Made by a program: the position numbers and the translations under genes
The notes under the pieces: generated by a model
The model's database searches: none
Told to the model about the DNA's origin: nothing
What the model saw: only the letters and a program-made list of their open reading frames with translations
Shown here: positions 9,004 through 18,593 of the stretch, piece after piece
Layout: each line of letters opens with the position of its first letter
Numbering within the stretch: the first letter of the stretch is position 1
Source: Bifidobacterium sp. ESL0732
GTDB lineage: Bacteria; Actinomycetota; Actinomycetes; Actinomycetales; Bifidobacteriaceae
Length of the DNA stretch: 64,000 bases
Assembly (NCBI RefSeq): GCF_029395535.1
Contig: NZ_CP113920.1
Span: 1,674,001 to 1,738,000 of the forward strand
Direction: 5' to 3'

Positions 9004-10479
9004 CTAGCCTACTGCCTGATCCATCACCTGAGCCGCCAAACGCGAGTCGACGTCGGCCTGTAACGCGACACCGTCGGTTCGATAATCCTCTTTCTCGACC
9101 TTTCCATACTCACGTACGCGGGCAAGCAAGGAACCGGCCTCGTCACTATATGGCAACAGCGCCTCGACGTGGACTTGCGGGACAGGTAGTGTCGTTTCCA
9201 CCCTCGTGCGCAAGCCGTCCAAGCCACTATTGTCGGCTGCGGAAACGATAAGCGCATCCGGGCGGATGTTATGCAGGCGGTCCAGCGTGCCCTGATCGAC
9301 CTGATCGGCCTTGTTGAAGGTGAGGATACGTGGAATGTCGGAGACGCCGTCGATGCCGGCGAGCACGTCGTTGACCGCCTCGATCTGCGCGAACGGATCG
9401 GTGGTGGACGCATCGACGACGTGAAGAATGACATCGGCCTCTCCGATCTCCTCCAATGTCGACTTGAACGCCTCGACCAGTTGGGTAGGCAGGCGACGCA
9501 CGAAGCCGACAGTATCGACGTAGGCATAGAGCCGTCCGTCGGCGGCTTTGGCCCGACGAACCGCGGTGTCAAGGGTCGCGAAAAGCGCGTTGCCGACCAG
9601 CTCGCCGGAATTGGTCAATCGGTTGACTAGTGAGGATTTGCCGGCATTGGTATAACCGACCACAGCCACGGTGGGCAGGCCGTAGCGATGGCGTGATCCG
9701 CGCTTGACAGCACGCGCCGGAGCCATCGCGCGAATCTGCTTCTTGAGTCTCGCGATACGAGTGCGGATGACGCGGCGGTCCATCTCGATCTGCGTCTCGC
9801 CCGGGCCACGGGAACCGATGCCGCCGTTGACGCCGGCCGCCTGACCGCCGGCCTGACGGGAAAGCGAGCCGCCCCAGCCACGGAGCCTCGGCAGCATATA
9901 TTCCAGTTGCGCGAGCTCGACCTGCGCCTTGCCCTCACGGCTGGTGGCGTGCTGGGCGAAAATGTCCAGAATGACGGCGGTGCGGTCGACCACTTTGACC
10001 TTGGTGGCGTCCTCGAGCGCACGGCGCTGGCTCGGTGCCAGGTCGCCGTCAACGATGATGGTATCGGCCTCATTTTGTGCCACGATTCCAGCGATCTCCT
10101 TAGCCTTTCCGCGACCGACGTACGTGGCTGCGTCAGGTTTCAGGCGATGCTGCAAGACTCCATCGCAGACCACCGCGCCTGCGGTGTGTGCGAGCGCCGC
10201 CAACTCTCGTAACGACTCCTCGGCCTGTTCGATGGTGGTTTCGACGTTCGACCACACCCCCACCAAGACCACGCGTTCGAGACGCACCTTGCGGTATTCG
10301 ACGTCGGTCTCGTCCTGCATCTCGCCCAGGCCGACAACATGCTTCAGCTTGTTACGCGCCTCGCGCTCACTCCATTCCTCGGCCCCCGGAGCACGGTTAT
10401 CACTGCTCTCCTGCAGGATGTCGGAGCGCTTGCGCAGCACCTCGCTTTGGGTGTCGCCGCGCGTATCATCATTCGCCAA
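9004..10479 (-). CDS. hflX: GTPase HflX
   Basis: A 491-residue HflX GTPase, a ribosome-associated protein that splits stalled 70S particles under stress. The N-terminal glycine-rich linker (LRGWGGSLSRQAGGQAAGVNGGIGSRGPGETQIE) is the HflX signature. It is followed by G1 VGYTNAGKSSL, G3 DTVGFVRRLP and G4 FNKAD, with SAADNSG as G5. The first ~50 residues are a charged extension common in actinobacterial members. It is divergent from the methyltransferase gene at 10632, with about 150 bases between starts. Confidence 0.95.
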   Translation of the reverse strand: MANDDTRGDTQSEVLRKRSDILQESSDNRAPGAEEWSEREARNKLKHVVGLGEMQDETDVEYRKVRLERVVLVGVWSNVETTIEQAEESLRELAALAHTAGAVVCDGVLQHRLKPDAATYVGRGKAKEIAGIVAQNEADTIIVDGDLAPSQRRALEDATKVKVVDRTAVILDIFAQHATSREGKAQVELAQLEYMLPRLRGWGGSLSRQAGGQAAGVNGGIGSRGPGETQIEMDRRVIRTRIARLKKQIRAMAPARAVKRGSRHRYGLPTVAVVGYTNAGKSSLVNRLTNSGELVGNALFATLDTAVRRAKAADGRLYAYVDTVGFVRRLPTQLVEAFKSTLEEIGEADVILHVVDASTTDPFAQIEAVNDVLAGIDGVSDIPRILTFNKADQVDQGTLDRLHNIRPDALIVSAADNSGLDGLRTRVETTLPVPQVHVEALLPYSDEAGSLLARVREYGKVEKEDYRTDGVALQADVDSRLAAQVMDQAVG

Positions 10480-10498
10480 TAAATCAGCCTTTCGTCAG

Positions 10499-10528
10499 TT
10501 GACAATCTTTCTGGTATCAGCATATTCG
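10499..10528 (+). promoter_or_regulatory. possible sigma-70-type promoter for the methyltransferase gene
   Basis: A perfect TTGACA at 10499-10504 is followed after 18 bases by TATTCG (10523-10528), in the divergent gap between hflX and the methyltransferase. The -35 is exact but the -10 is poor, so this is a candidate only. Confidence 0.35.
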
Positions 10529-10631
10529 ATGAGGTGAACCCATGTTCACTGTTCCGGCATGGAAACTAGTATGGAGACTCTGATATCGATATATGGCTTG
10601 GGCCATGAACGGGACAAACGAACAGGATAGC

Positions 10632-11303
10632 ATGGGCGAGAACAGCACCGAAAAGACACGGCCGGAACAAGTGGATGCCCACTCGATGAAAACACGCAAG
10701 ACTGAGCAATATTTTTCCGCCGAACCGACTTCACGTGACGTACGGCGAAACCTGCACGTTTCGCTGCGCGGACACGAGGTGGATGTCGAGGCGTCCAACG
10801 GGGTGTTTTCGGGGCATCGGCTTGATTTGGGAACTTCTGTCCTGCTAAGGCACGCACCGGAACCACCAGAAGACGGAACATTCCTCGACATCGGCTGCGG
10901 CTGGGGGCCCATTGCGTTGACGATGGGGTTGGAATCGCCGAAAGCCGATATCTGGGCGCTGGACGTCAACGAACGTGCGCTGGAACTGACAAGGGCGAAC
11001 GCCGAAAAACTCGGGATTGACAAACGAATCCACGCGGCGAAAGCCGAAGACATACCGACAGATCTGACCTTCGATCTTATCTGGTCGAACCCGCCGATCC
11101 GCGTGGGCAAGGACGAGCTGCACACTCTGCTGATGGCTTGGCTTCCTCGACTTAAGGTGGGTGGCTACGCTTATCTGGTGGTGCAGAAGAACCTCGGCAG
11201 CGATTCGCTGATCAAATGGCTGGGCGCCGAGCTCGGCGACGATTTTTCGGTCGCCAAATACGCCAGTTCCAAGGGCTACCGCGTTATCGAAGTTCGCCAC
11301 TGA
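10632..11303 (+). CDS. class I SAM-dependent methyltransferase, RsmC-like
   Basis: The core matches the MTS domain (PF05175) of 16S rRNA guanine-N2 methyltransferases. It has the SAM-binding FLDIGCGWGPIAL, an acidic motif-II DVNERALEL, and SNPPIRVGK, the (N/D)PP(F/I) catalytic motif typical of N-methylation of exocyclic amines. Upstream YFSAEPTSRDVRRNLHVSLRG is also family-like. The protein is half the length of E. coli RsmC, as usual for the single-domain actinobacterial form. The frame opens at 10593, but AGGA five bases before ATG(10632) makes MGENSTEKTRPE the likelier start. Target rRNA position is inferred. Confidence 0.82.
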   Translation: MGENSTEKTRPEQVDAHSMKTRKTEQYFSAEPTSRDVRRNLHVSLRGHEVDVEASNGVFSGHRLDLGTSVLLRHAPEPPEDGTFLDIGCGWGPIALTMGLESPKADIWALDVNERALELTRANAEKLGIDKRIHAAKAEDIPTDLTFDLIWSNPPIRVGKDELHTLLMAWLPRLKVGGYAYLVVQKNLGSDSLIKWLGAELGDDFSVAKYASSKGYRVIEVRH

Positions 11304-11561
11304 ACCAACGTTGATTGACCTGGCCGCCTTAGCGTCAATTCGCCGTCAGCATCAATTTCGGAACCGTTTTTATGGGCACGAAACAGGATTCAGATGGAAA
11401 CGGTAGCAATAATATGAGGCGCAAGTCGGTTCGGGCAAATCAATGACAGCATCTTCTGTTGTCAACATACTCCGACGCACAACAACGTAATACAATCAAC
11501 CTGTTATGCCCGATATATCACCAATACGCAAACATAGGGTATGCGTACAATAGAGAAGCTT

Positions 11562-14500
11562 ATGAAATACCATTATCCTCAAGAGTTGCCGGTCAGCGCG
11601 GCGCACGATGAAATCCAGCAGGCGGTGCGGGATTCGCAGGTCGTCATCGTCTCCGGGCAGACCGGTTCGGGCAAAACCACCCAGATCCCGAAAATGCTCC
11701 TCGAAATGGGCCGCGGCACCCACAGCCACCAGATTGTGCATACCCAGCCGCGCCGCCTGGCCGCACGCACTGTGGCCGAGCGCATCTGCGATGAAATGGG
11801 TGTCAAGCTCGGCGAGGAAATCGGCTATCAGGTACGATTCGACGACGAAAGCTCGCCCAAGACACGTTTGCGCATCGTCACCGACGGCATTCTCTTGGCG
11901 CAGATCCAGCACGATCCGAAGCTGACTCGCTATGACACCATCATCATCGACGAGGCGCACGAACGCAGCCTCAACATCGATTTCCTCTTGGGTTACCTGA
12001 CCGCCCTACTGCCCAAGCGCCGCGACCTCAAGCTCATCATCACCTCGGCGACCATCGATTCGGTAAAGTTCAAGGAGCATTTCGAACACGCGCTGCGTAC
12101 GAAAGTACCTGTCATCGAAGTCTCTGGACGTACCTACCCGGTGCAGATCGTCTACGAGCCGCTGGGAGGCATGCCGGCGCTGATGCGTCACGTCCCCGGT
12201 TTCGCCGACGGGTCGCTGCCCGATGAGAACGGCGAAATTCTGGGGGCAGATAGCACTTCGGGCAATACGGGCAGCGAGGATATGCCACGCGCGGTGGCAC
12301 GCGCGTGCGCCGAGCTGGTCATCCATTCCTCGCACGACCGCGGACCGCGCGATATCCTCGTTTTCGCTTCTGGCGAGCGCGACATCCACGAATACGAAGA
12401 CGCCATCCGTCACCACTTCGGGCCCCGAGCCGCTGACATGCGCCGGCCGGACGCGCTGGAAATCGTGCCACTGTATGCCCGCCTTTCATCGAAGGAACAG
12501 CATCGCGTCTTCGAACGCCATTCCCATCAACGCATCGTCATCGCCACCAACGTGGCCGAAACCTCGCTGACGGTCCCAGGCATCCGCTACGTGGTCGATC
12601 CGGGCGAAGCGCGTATATCGCGCTATTCCAAGTCGGCCAAGGTGCAGCGCCTACCCATCGAGGCCATCAGCCAGGCAAGCGCCGACCAGAGAAGCGGCCG
12701 ATGCGGGCGTATCGCCGACGGCATCGCCATCCGTGTCTATTCCAAAGACGACTACGAGTCCCGTCCGCGCTTCACCGAGCCCGAAATCTTGCGTACCTCG
12801 CTGGGAGCAGTGGTGCTGCACATGCTGTCGGTGGGCGTGGCCCGCACGGCCGATGACGTGACCCATTTCGGCTTCATCGACCCGCCTGACACCCGATCGG
12901 TGTCCGACGGTTTCAACGAGCTGACCGAACTCAAGGCCATCGCACGCAAACACGGCGAGGTGCGCCTGACCCACACCGGCCGCCAGCTCTCTCGCATTCC
13001 CATCGACATTCGCCTCGGTCGTATGATTCTCGAGGCCGCACAAAAGGCCACGCCCAACACGCTCGCCGCAGTGCTGGTCATCGTCGCCTTCCTCAGCCTG
13101 CAGGACCCGCGCGAACGACCCGACGAGATACGCGCCGAGGCCGACCGCGTCCACAATCGCTACGCCGACGAGACCAGCGATTTTCTCACGGCGCTCAACA
13201 TGTGGGACCATATCTTCGGCCCTGACGAAGGCGGCAACGGCAACCATACCGGCAACGCCAAACTGCGCAAAATCTGCAAGTCTGAATACTTCAGTTTCAT
13301 CCGCTTGCGGCAATGGCGAGACCTCGTCTCCCAGCTGCGGCAAATGTGCCGACAGATGCACTTCAAAGTCGGCAAACCCGCTCCAATCTCGCGTCCGGCA
13401 CCGGAAATCCTCATGCTGCCTATCAACCAGCAGGCGGCGCATGCCCTCTGCTGCTCGTGGGACTTTCAGGGAATCCATTCCTCGATGCTCGCCGGCCTGC
13501 TTTCGATGATGGGCATGCAGGTGGTGCGCGAACCCAAGGCTTCGGACTTCTCGGGGCTCAAGGGAGCTGCCAAGGCACGAGCGATGAAACGTGCGGCCAA
13601 GCAGTCGAAGAACGAGTATCAGGGGGCGCGCGGCACACGCTTCGCCCTCTTCCCCGCCTCGTCGGTGGCCAAGTCGACCCCGCCATGGGTTATGTCGACC
13701 GATCTCACGGAAACCTCACGCCTCTGGGCGCGCTATTCTGCCGCCATCGACCCGGCGTGGGCCGAACCGTTGGCAGGAAGTCTCACCCGCGTCACCTACG
13801 CCGAACCGCACTGGTCTGGTTCGCGAGGCAGCGCCATCGCCAGTTCGAAAGTGCTGCTCTACGGCCTGCCGATCGTACAGGACCGACAGGTGCAATGGGG
13901 ACGTATCAACCCTCCCGAAGCCCGAGATTTCCTGATTCGGCAAGGCCTGGTCGAAGGTGATATCCAACAACGCTTCTCCTACGATGATTTCATCGAGGCT
14001 AATCGCGACATTCTGCAGGACGCGGTGGATGACACCAATCGTACCCGTCAGATTTCCGATTCCGTCAGCGACGAAGACCTCTTCGACTTTTACAACACCG
14101 TCATTCCCCAAGATGTCACCAGCGTCGCCGACCTCGGCAAATGGGTCAAGTCCATCCACGAGGCGCAGCCGCACCTGCTTGATTTCGACCCGGACAAGGT
14201 CGAACGCCTGCAGTCGCACGAATCCGTGGACCTGCGCGATTACCCCAACCAGTGGCATACGCTTGGCACCGATGGCACTCCCATTGATCTGCGTCTGAGC
14301 TATATCTACAACCCCAGCGACCCAGCCGACGGCGTGACGGTGCACATCCCTATCAAAGCCTTGTCCCGCCTGACTCCTGAGCAGTTCACATGGAACGTTC
14401 CGGGGCTTTTGGACGAGCTCATTCTGGGCTATATCAAGTCGCTGCCGAAGTCGCTGCGCGTCCAGTTCGTGCCCGCGCCCGACACAGCCCGCACGATCCG

Positions 14501-15881
14501 TGCCGCCATCGACGAGCGTTACCCCAATCTGCCCGGTTCGGGTACGGAAGGCAAGCCAAACCTACCCCCAGTCGACGAGGCAACCGGTAGCGCGCGCTGG
14601 CCAGATTTCGCGCACGCGTTCACCTATGCGGCCATCACCAGCGTCAACGCCACCATCCACCCCGAGGATTTCAACAGCGACCAGCTCGATAAGCTCTCGC
14701 CCTATTTACGGGTTACATTCAGCGTCGAGGAACCGTTGCCGCCGGCACCCGGCAAAGGCAGTCGCCACGGCAGCAAACATGACGGCAAAGGCAGCAGCAA
14801 TCACATTGATGTCAGCAATACAACGAAACCCTACAATAAGTACGCAAACGGTTCCGGTTCGATTCACAGCAAAGATAGCGGCAACGCCGACACCCAATCG
14901 GGGCGGGATAGCCGAAACAATTCAGGCAGCGCCAATAATCCCGTCATCATCGACGACGCAACGTTCCGTGCCCAACGTCACGGTAAAGCCCAACGTTACC
15001 GCGTGCTCGGAACCGGCAAATCGCTGGTCGAGCTGCAACACAAGTTCGCTCGTCAGGCACAGGCCAGCGCCCGCAAAACCGTGGAGCGTCAGGCCAGCAA
15101 AGCCAAGTCGCGGGGCTTGGTGGTCGCACAGGCGAACCTCCTCAACAAAGCCGGCGCCACCACAGTCTCCCGCGCCGAAATGCTCTGGCAAGCCGCCTAC
15201 GAGAAGCTGAAGCTGCCCGAAGACCGTATCTCCTCGCGTTGGCTCGGCAGCGAAGCGCTGATGCTCGCCAGTGCTCCCTATAAGTCGACAAAACTCTTGG
15301 TCGACGACCTTGAACTGGCGGCCGTCAAACGTCTGCTCCCCCATATCGACAAACTCGCCGACGACACCGCGCTGGCAGAGGCTGTGAGCGGGGTGTCCGA
15401 GACCTTCGAAGATACGGTTTACGCCGTAGCACACGACGTCATCGCCATCCTCAAACGTTATGCTGCTGTCGATTCAGCAGTGGGAGGCAAAGCGGACCTG
15501 ACAATGCTGGCCGTGCTGCAATCGGTACGTGAACACATCGCAACGCTCGTCTACCCAGGCTTCATTGGCAAGACCCCACCCGAAGCGCTGCCCAACATCG
15601 AGCGTTATCTTCACGCCGATCTGATGCGCTTGGAAAAGGCCAAAGCCGACAAAAACCGTGACGTGCGCTGGGCATGGGAAGCCGACGAAGCCAAGGATCT
15701 GGTCACGCGAGCCCAAGAAAAGCTCAAGACCGAACCCGCCGGCCCTCGCCGCGAACAATTCGGCAAACAGGTTCAGCAGGCCCGCTGGATGCTCGAAGAG
15801 TTCTATGTCTCCCTGTGGGCACAGGAACTGGGCACGAAATCCCCCGCCAGCCTCAAGCGCATTCGCAAACTGCTGTCATGA
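11562..15881 (+). CDS. hrpA: ATP-dependent RNA helicase HrpA
   Basis: A DEAH-box helicase of about 1,440 residues. Walker A is GQTGSGKTTQIPK near residue 35; DEAH, SATID and the motif VI segment QRSGRCGRIADG follow in the expected order. After the helicase core come the HA2/OB-fold regions and a long C-terminal DUF3418 domain (RFSYDDF onward), the arrangement of HrpA. HrpA acts on mRNA and stalled ribosomes in E. coli. A hydrophilic Gly/Ser/Asn-rich insert at roughly 14740-14960 (KGSRHGSKHDGKGSSNH and following) interrupts the C-terminal domain. An ATG at 11541 is also in frame; GAGAAG just before 11562 and family N-termini favour the later start. Confidence 0.93.
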   Translation: MKYHYPQELPVSAAHDEIQQAVRDSQVVIVSGQTGSGKTTQIPKMLLEMGRGTHSHQIVHTQPRRLAARTVAERICDEMGVKLGEEIGYQVRFDDESSPKTRLRIVTDGILLAQIQHDPKLTRYDTIIIDEAHERSLNIDFLLGYLTALLPKRRDLKLIITSATIDSVKFKEHFEHALRTKVPVIEVSGRTYPVQIVYEPLGGMPALMRHVPGFADGSLPDENGEILGADSTSGNTGSEDMPRAVARACAELVIHSSHDRGPRDILVFASGERDIHEYEDAIRHHFGPRAADMRRPDALEIVPLYARLSSKEQHRVFERHSHQRIVIATNVAETSLTVPGIRYVVDPGEARISRYSKSAKVQRLPIEAISQASADQRSGRCGRIADGIAIRVYSKDDYESRPRFTEPEILRTSLGAVVLHMLSVGVARTADDVTHFGFIDPPDTRSVSDGFNELTELKAIARKHGEVRLTHTGRQLSRIPIDIRLGRMILEAAQKATPNTLAAVLVIVAFLSLQDPRERPDEIRAEADRVHNRYADETSDFLTALNMWDHIFGPDEGGNGNHTGNAKLRKICKSEYFSFIRLRQWRDLVSQLRQMCRQMHFKVGKPAPISRPAPEILMLPINQQAAHALCCSWDFQGIHSSMLAGLLSMMGMQVVREPKASDFSGLKGAAKARAMKRAAKQSKNEYQGARGTRFALFPASSVAKSTPPWVMSTDLTETSRLWARYSAAIDPAWAEPLAGSLTRVTYAEPHWSGSRGSAIASSKVLLYGLPIVQDRQVQWGRINPPEARDFLIRQGLVEGDIQQRFSYDDFIEANRDILQDAVDDTNRTRQISDSVSDEDLFDFYNTVIPQDVTSVADLGKWVKSIHEAQPHLLDFDPDKVERLQSHESVDLRDYPNQWHTLGTDGTPIDLRLSYIYNPSDPADGVTVHIPIKALSRLTPEQFTWNVPGLLDELILGYIKSLPKSLRVQFVPAPDTARTIRAAIDERYPNLPGSGTEGKPNLPPVDEATGSARWPDFAHAFTYAAITSVNATIHPEDFNSDQLDKLSPYLRVTFSVEEPLPPAPGKGSRHGSKHDGKGSSNHIDVSNTTKPYNKYANGSGSIHSKDSGNADTQSGRDSRNNSGSANNPVIIDDATFRAQRHGKAQRYRVLGTGKSLVELQHKFARQAQASARKTVERQASKAKSRGLVVAQANLLNKAGATTVSRAEMLWQAAYEKLKLPEDRISSRWLGSEALMLASAPYKSTKLLVDDLELAAVKRLLPHIDKLADDTALAEAVSGVSETFEDTVYAVAHDVIAILKRYAAVDSAVGGKADLTMLAVLQSVREHIATLVYPGFIGKTPPEALPNIERYLHADLMRLEKAKADKNRDVRWAWEADEAKDLVTRAQEKLKTEPAGPRREQFGKQVQQARWMLEEFYVSLWAQELGTKSPASLKRIRKLLS

Positions 15882-15965
15882 CTTTGGCATAATCGTGCCG
15901 GCAATTTCCATAACCTTGACTTTGCTTCAGGAAAACTTTCAGGGGCGGACGATAGCATTGAGTTT

Positions 15966-16880
15966 GTGACATCTTCTTCCAAGTCTCGCAAACGTTCCCA
16001 TTCCCCAAGCAAATTCATCGCGGCCTGCAAACGCAAGTGGCGCAACGCCGGTGTTCCCGCCAAAATCGGAGTGGTGCTCGGCGGCATCGTGGCGGTGATT
16101 TGTGTGATGGCACTGGTGATGGGACTGATTCGCATGGTCCAATGGCATATCGAAGTCACCGAGGCGCAGAAACGACAGGAAGAGATGGTACAAAAGTACG
16201 ATTTCGACCCTGGCAACATCATCTCGGACGCCCAGTTCTTCAACGCTGACGCCATGAGCCAGGCGGAAGTGCAAGCCTTCATCATCAAACATGGCCCGAA
16301 TTGTACTTCCGCGAACTGCCTGCCGGTAAAAACTTTCGATACCACTGACATAGCCGCCAATAGCCTCTGCAAGGCCTACAAAGGTGCCAAAGCCGAGTCT
16401 GCGAGCGCCATCATCTACAAGTCCTCACAGGCCTGCGGCGTCAGCGAAAAAGTGCTCCTGACCGTAATGCAAAAGGAGCAGCATCTCATCGGTTCGGCCA
16501 ATCCCAGCGATTTCCAATACAAGGCCGCCATGGGCCTGAGTTGCCCGGACGACGCCGACTGTGACCCGCAGTACGCGGGATTCTTCAATCAGGTCTACGG
16601 CGCGGCAAAGCGGTTCAAGTACTATCAGGCCCACGAAAGCCAGTACGGATACCATGCCGGCACGCTCAATTACGTGCAGTATCATCCGAACAAAAGCTGC
16701 GGCGGCAGCCAGGTTTACATCCGCAACTCCGCCACCGCACTGCTCTACGTCTACACGCCCTACCAGCCCAACACCGCCTCGCTAGCAGCGGGCTTAGGCG
16801 AAGGCGACTCTTGCTCCAGCTATGGCAACCGCAACTTCGCTCTGATCTACAACAACTGGTTCGGCGACCCGCGCAAATAG
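15966..16880 (+). CDS. membrane-anchored lysozyme-like (hemagglutinin-type) envelope protein
   Basis: A 304-residue protein with a basic cytosolic N-terminus, one transmembrane helix (about residues 32-58) and an extracytoplasmic domain. The domain contains SSQACGVSEKVLLTVMQKEQHLI, which resembles the start of lysozyme/lytic-transglycosylase folds, with a Glu in a plausible catalytic place. It has several cysteines (NCTSANCLP, CPDDADCDPQ, SCGG, DSCSSYG) and ends YNNWFGDPRK. Similar proteins are often labelled hemagglutinin in actinobacteria. A cell-wall role is inferred. The start codon is GTG and the nearest purine-rich AGGGG is about 20 bases upstream, so the start is not firm. Confidence 0.6.
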   Translation: MTSSSKSRKRSHSPSKFIAACKRKWRNAGVPAKIGVVLGGIVAVICVMALVMGLIRMVQWHIEVTEAQKRQEEMVQKYDFDPGNIISDAQFFNADAMSQAEVQAFIIKHGPNCTSANCLPVKTFDTTDIAANSLCKAYKGAKAESASAIIYKSSQACGVSEKVLLTVMQKEQHLIGSANPSDFQYKAAMGLSCPDDADCDPQYAGFFNQVYGAAKRFKYYQAHESQYGYHAGTLNYVQYHPNKSCGGSQVYIRNSATALLYVYTPYQPNTASLAAGLGEGDSCSSYGNRNFALIYNNWFGDPRK

Positions 16881-16928
16881 CAACACACAGTAGCAAACAT
16901 CTACGCACAAATAGCGATATGAAATAGC

Positions 16929-16966
16929 AATGAGGCCGCCATGAATCAAATCACAGCGGCCTCATT
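16929..16966. terminator. bidirectional terminator between convergent genes
   Basis: AATGAGGCCGC (16929-16939) pairs perfectly with GCGGCCTCATT (16956-16966) across a 16-base loop. It lies between the stop of the lysozyme-like gene (+) and the stop of glnA (-), where one shared terminator is expected. The stem is strong, and A/T-rich flanks serve both directions. Confidence 0.75.
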
Positions 16967-16984
16967 CAGCAAAGTCATCTGTCT

Positions 16985-18322
16985 CTATAGCTTCGGCAGG
17001 AACTTCTCCAGCTCGTAGCGAGTGACCTGCCGGCGATAATCGTCCCATTCCTGACGCTTGTTGCGCAGGAAGTACTCGAAAACGTGCTCCCCCAAGACAC
17101 CGGCGACGAAATCAGACTTCTCCATGACTTTGAGCGCCTCGTCAAGACTTTCCGGCAACGGCTCGATGCCCATTGACTTGCGCTCGGCGTCGGTCAGATC
17201 CCAGACCGCGTCGCTGGTCGGCTCCGCGAGCGTCATCTTCTGCTCGATGCCGTCGAGGCCGCTGGCCAACAATACAGAGAACGCCAGATACGGGTTAGCC
17301 ACCGGGTCGAGCGCACGGAACTCCATACGCGCCGAATTGCCTTTGCCGGGCTTGTACTGTGGAATGCGCAGCAGCGCGGAGCGGTTGTTATGACCCCAGC
17401 ACACATAGCTCGGCGCCTCGTTGCCGCCCCAGAGACGCTTGTAGGAATTGACGTACTGGTTGGTGATCGCGCTGATTTCGCGGGCGTGGTAAAGGATGCC
17501 GGCGGCGAACTGGCGGGCGATAAGAGACATGTTGAATTCCTGGCCGGCCTCATAGAAGGCGTTGGAATCCCCTTCGAACAGGCTCAGATGGGTGTGCATG
17601 CCGCTGCCCGGCTGGTCGGTCAGGGGCTTGGGCATGAAGCTGGCGTGGATGCCGCGCTCGAGCGAAATCTCCTTGACCACGGTGCGGAAGGTCATGATGT
17701 TGTCACTGGTCGCCATCGCGTCGGCGTAACGCAGGTCGATCTCGTTCTGGCCTGGGCCGACCTCGTGGTGCGAATACTCGACGGAAATGCCCATCTGCTC
17801 GAGCATGTTGACGGCGGCACGGCGGAAGTCCATCCCGGGGCTGCGCGGAACGTGGTCGAAGTAGGTGCCATAGTCGACGGGCGTGGGCGGTACTCCCCAA
17901 TCGTCCTGCTGATCGAAGAGATAGAATTCGATTTCCGGATGGACATAGAAGGTGAAGCCCTTCTCCTTGGCCTTGTCCAGCTCCTGCTCGAGGACGTGAC
18001 GAGGGTCGCCGAGCGACGGTTCGCCGTCCGGTGTCAGAATGTTGCAGAACATACGGGCGGTGCCTTGCGGGCCGTCGCGCCACGGCAACAATTGGAAGGT
18101 GGAAGGGTCCGGCTTGACGATCATGTCGTCTTCGGAGACGCGGGTCATACCCTCGATCGCGGAGCCGTCAAAACCGAGACCTTCCTCGAAGGCATCCTCA
18201 AGTTCCGCCGGGGCAATGGCCACAGACTTCAACGTACCCAGCACGTCGGTGAACCACAAACGAATAAATCGCACGTCACGTTCCTCAACGGTGCGCAAGG
18301 CGAATTCTTGCTGTTTATCCAT
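16985..18322 (-). CDS. glnA: type I glutamine synthetase (GSI-alpha-like)
   Basis: This enzyme makes glutamine from glutamate, ammonia and ATP. The 445-residue length, the N-terminal RFIRLWFTDVLGTLKSVAI, the latch GLGFDGSAIEG, the substrate-site FMPKPLTDQPGSGMHTHLSLF and NRSALLRIPQ are all glutamine synthetase landmarks. The length and the lack of an NLYDLP-type adenylylation loop fit the GSI-alpha group (GlnA2 of mycobacteria) rather than the adenylylated GSI-beta form. An in-frame GTG lies two codons earlier (18328); the ATG giving MDKQQEF matches family N-termini, though no strong ribosome binding site is seen for either. Confidence 0.95.
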   Translation of the reverse strand: MDKQQEFALRTVEERDVRFIRLWFTDVLGTLKSVAIAPAELEDAFEEGLGFDGSAIEGMTRVSEDDMIVKPDPSTFQLLPWRDGPQGTARMFCNILTPDGEPSLGDPRHVLEQELDKAKEKGFTFYVHPEIEFYLFDQQDDWGVPPTPVDYGTYFDHVPRSPGMDFRRAAVNMLEQMGISVEYSHHEVGPGQNEIDLRYADAMATSDNIMTFRTVVKEISLERGIHASFMPKPLTDQPGSGMHTHLSLFEGDSNAFYEAGQEFNMSLIARQFAAGILYHAREISAITNQYVNSYKRLWGGNEAPSYVCWGHNNRSALLRIPQYKPGKGNSARMEFRALDPVANPYLAFSVLLASGLDGIEQKMTLAEPTSDAVWDLTDAERKSMGIEPLPESLDEALKVMEKSDFVAGVLGEHVFEYFLRNKRQEWDDYRRQVTRYELEKFLPKL

Positions 18323-18494
18323 AGCCACTATGGTCTCACGGCATTATTACATTTCAGTTAAACCATGGGATTGCGGACGGGATTTGCACACTTCACAGCC
18401 AACGTTGCAGGCAGAGACTAGTACACGTTCCATTCAAGAAGTAAGGAAACCATTGAGACAGTTCCGTTTTATGACCATGAATACGGACAAAAGA

Positions 18495-18555
18495 CCGGCA
18501 GATAGCAATATAGGATAGACGGTATCCCGTCATTTTTCGTTTTGCTATCTGCCGG
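18495..18555. terminator. nested-hairpin terminator of the glycoside-hydrolase operon
   Basis: CCGGCAGATAGCAA (18495-18508) pairs perfectly with TTGCTATCTGCCGG (18542-18555). Inside it a second stem, GACGG/CCGTC (18518-18532), is followed on the plus strand by ATTTTT. On the minus strand the long stem is followed by TCTTTTGT, so it would end the operon that finishes with pgmB 40 bases upstream. Confidence 0.72.
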
Positions 18556-18593
18556 CCTTTATGGATTATTGGCCTTCGTTTGTTGTTACGAAA

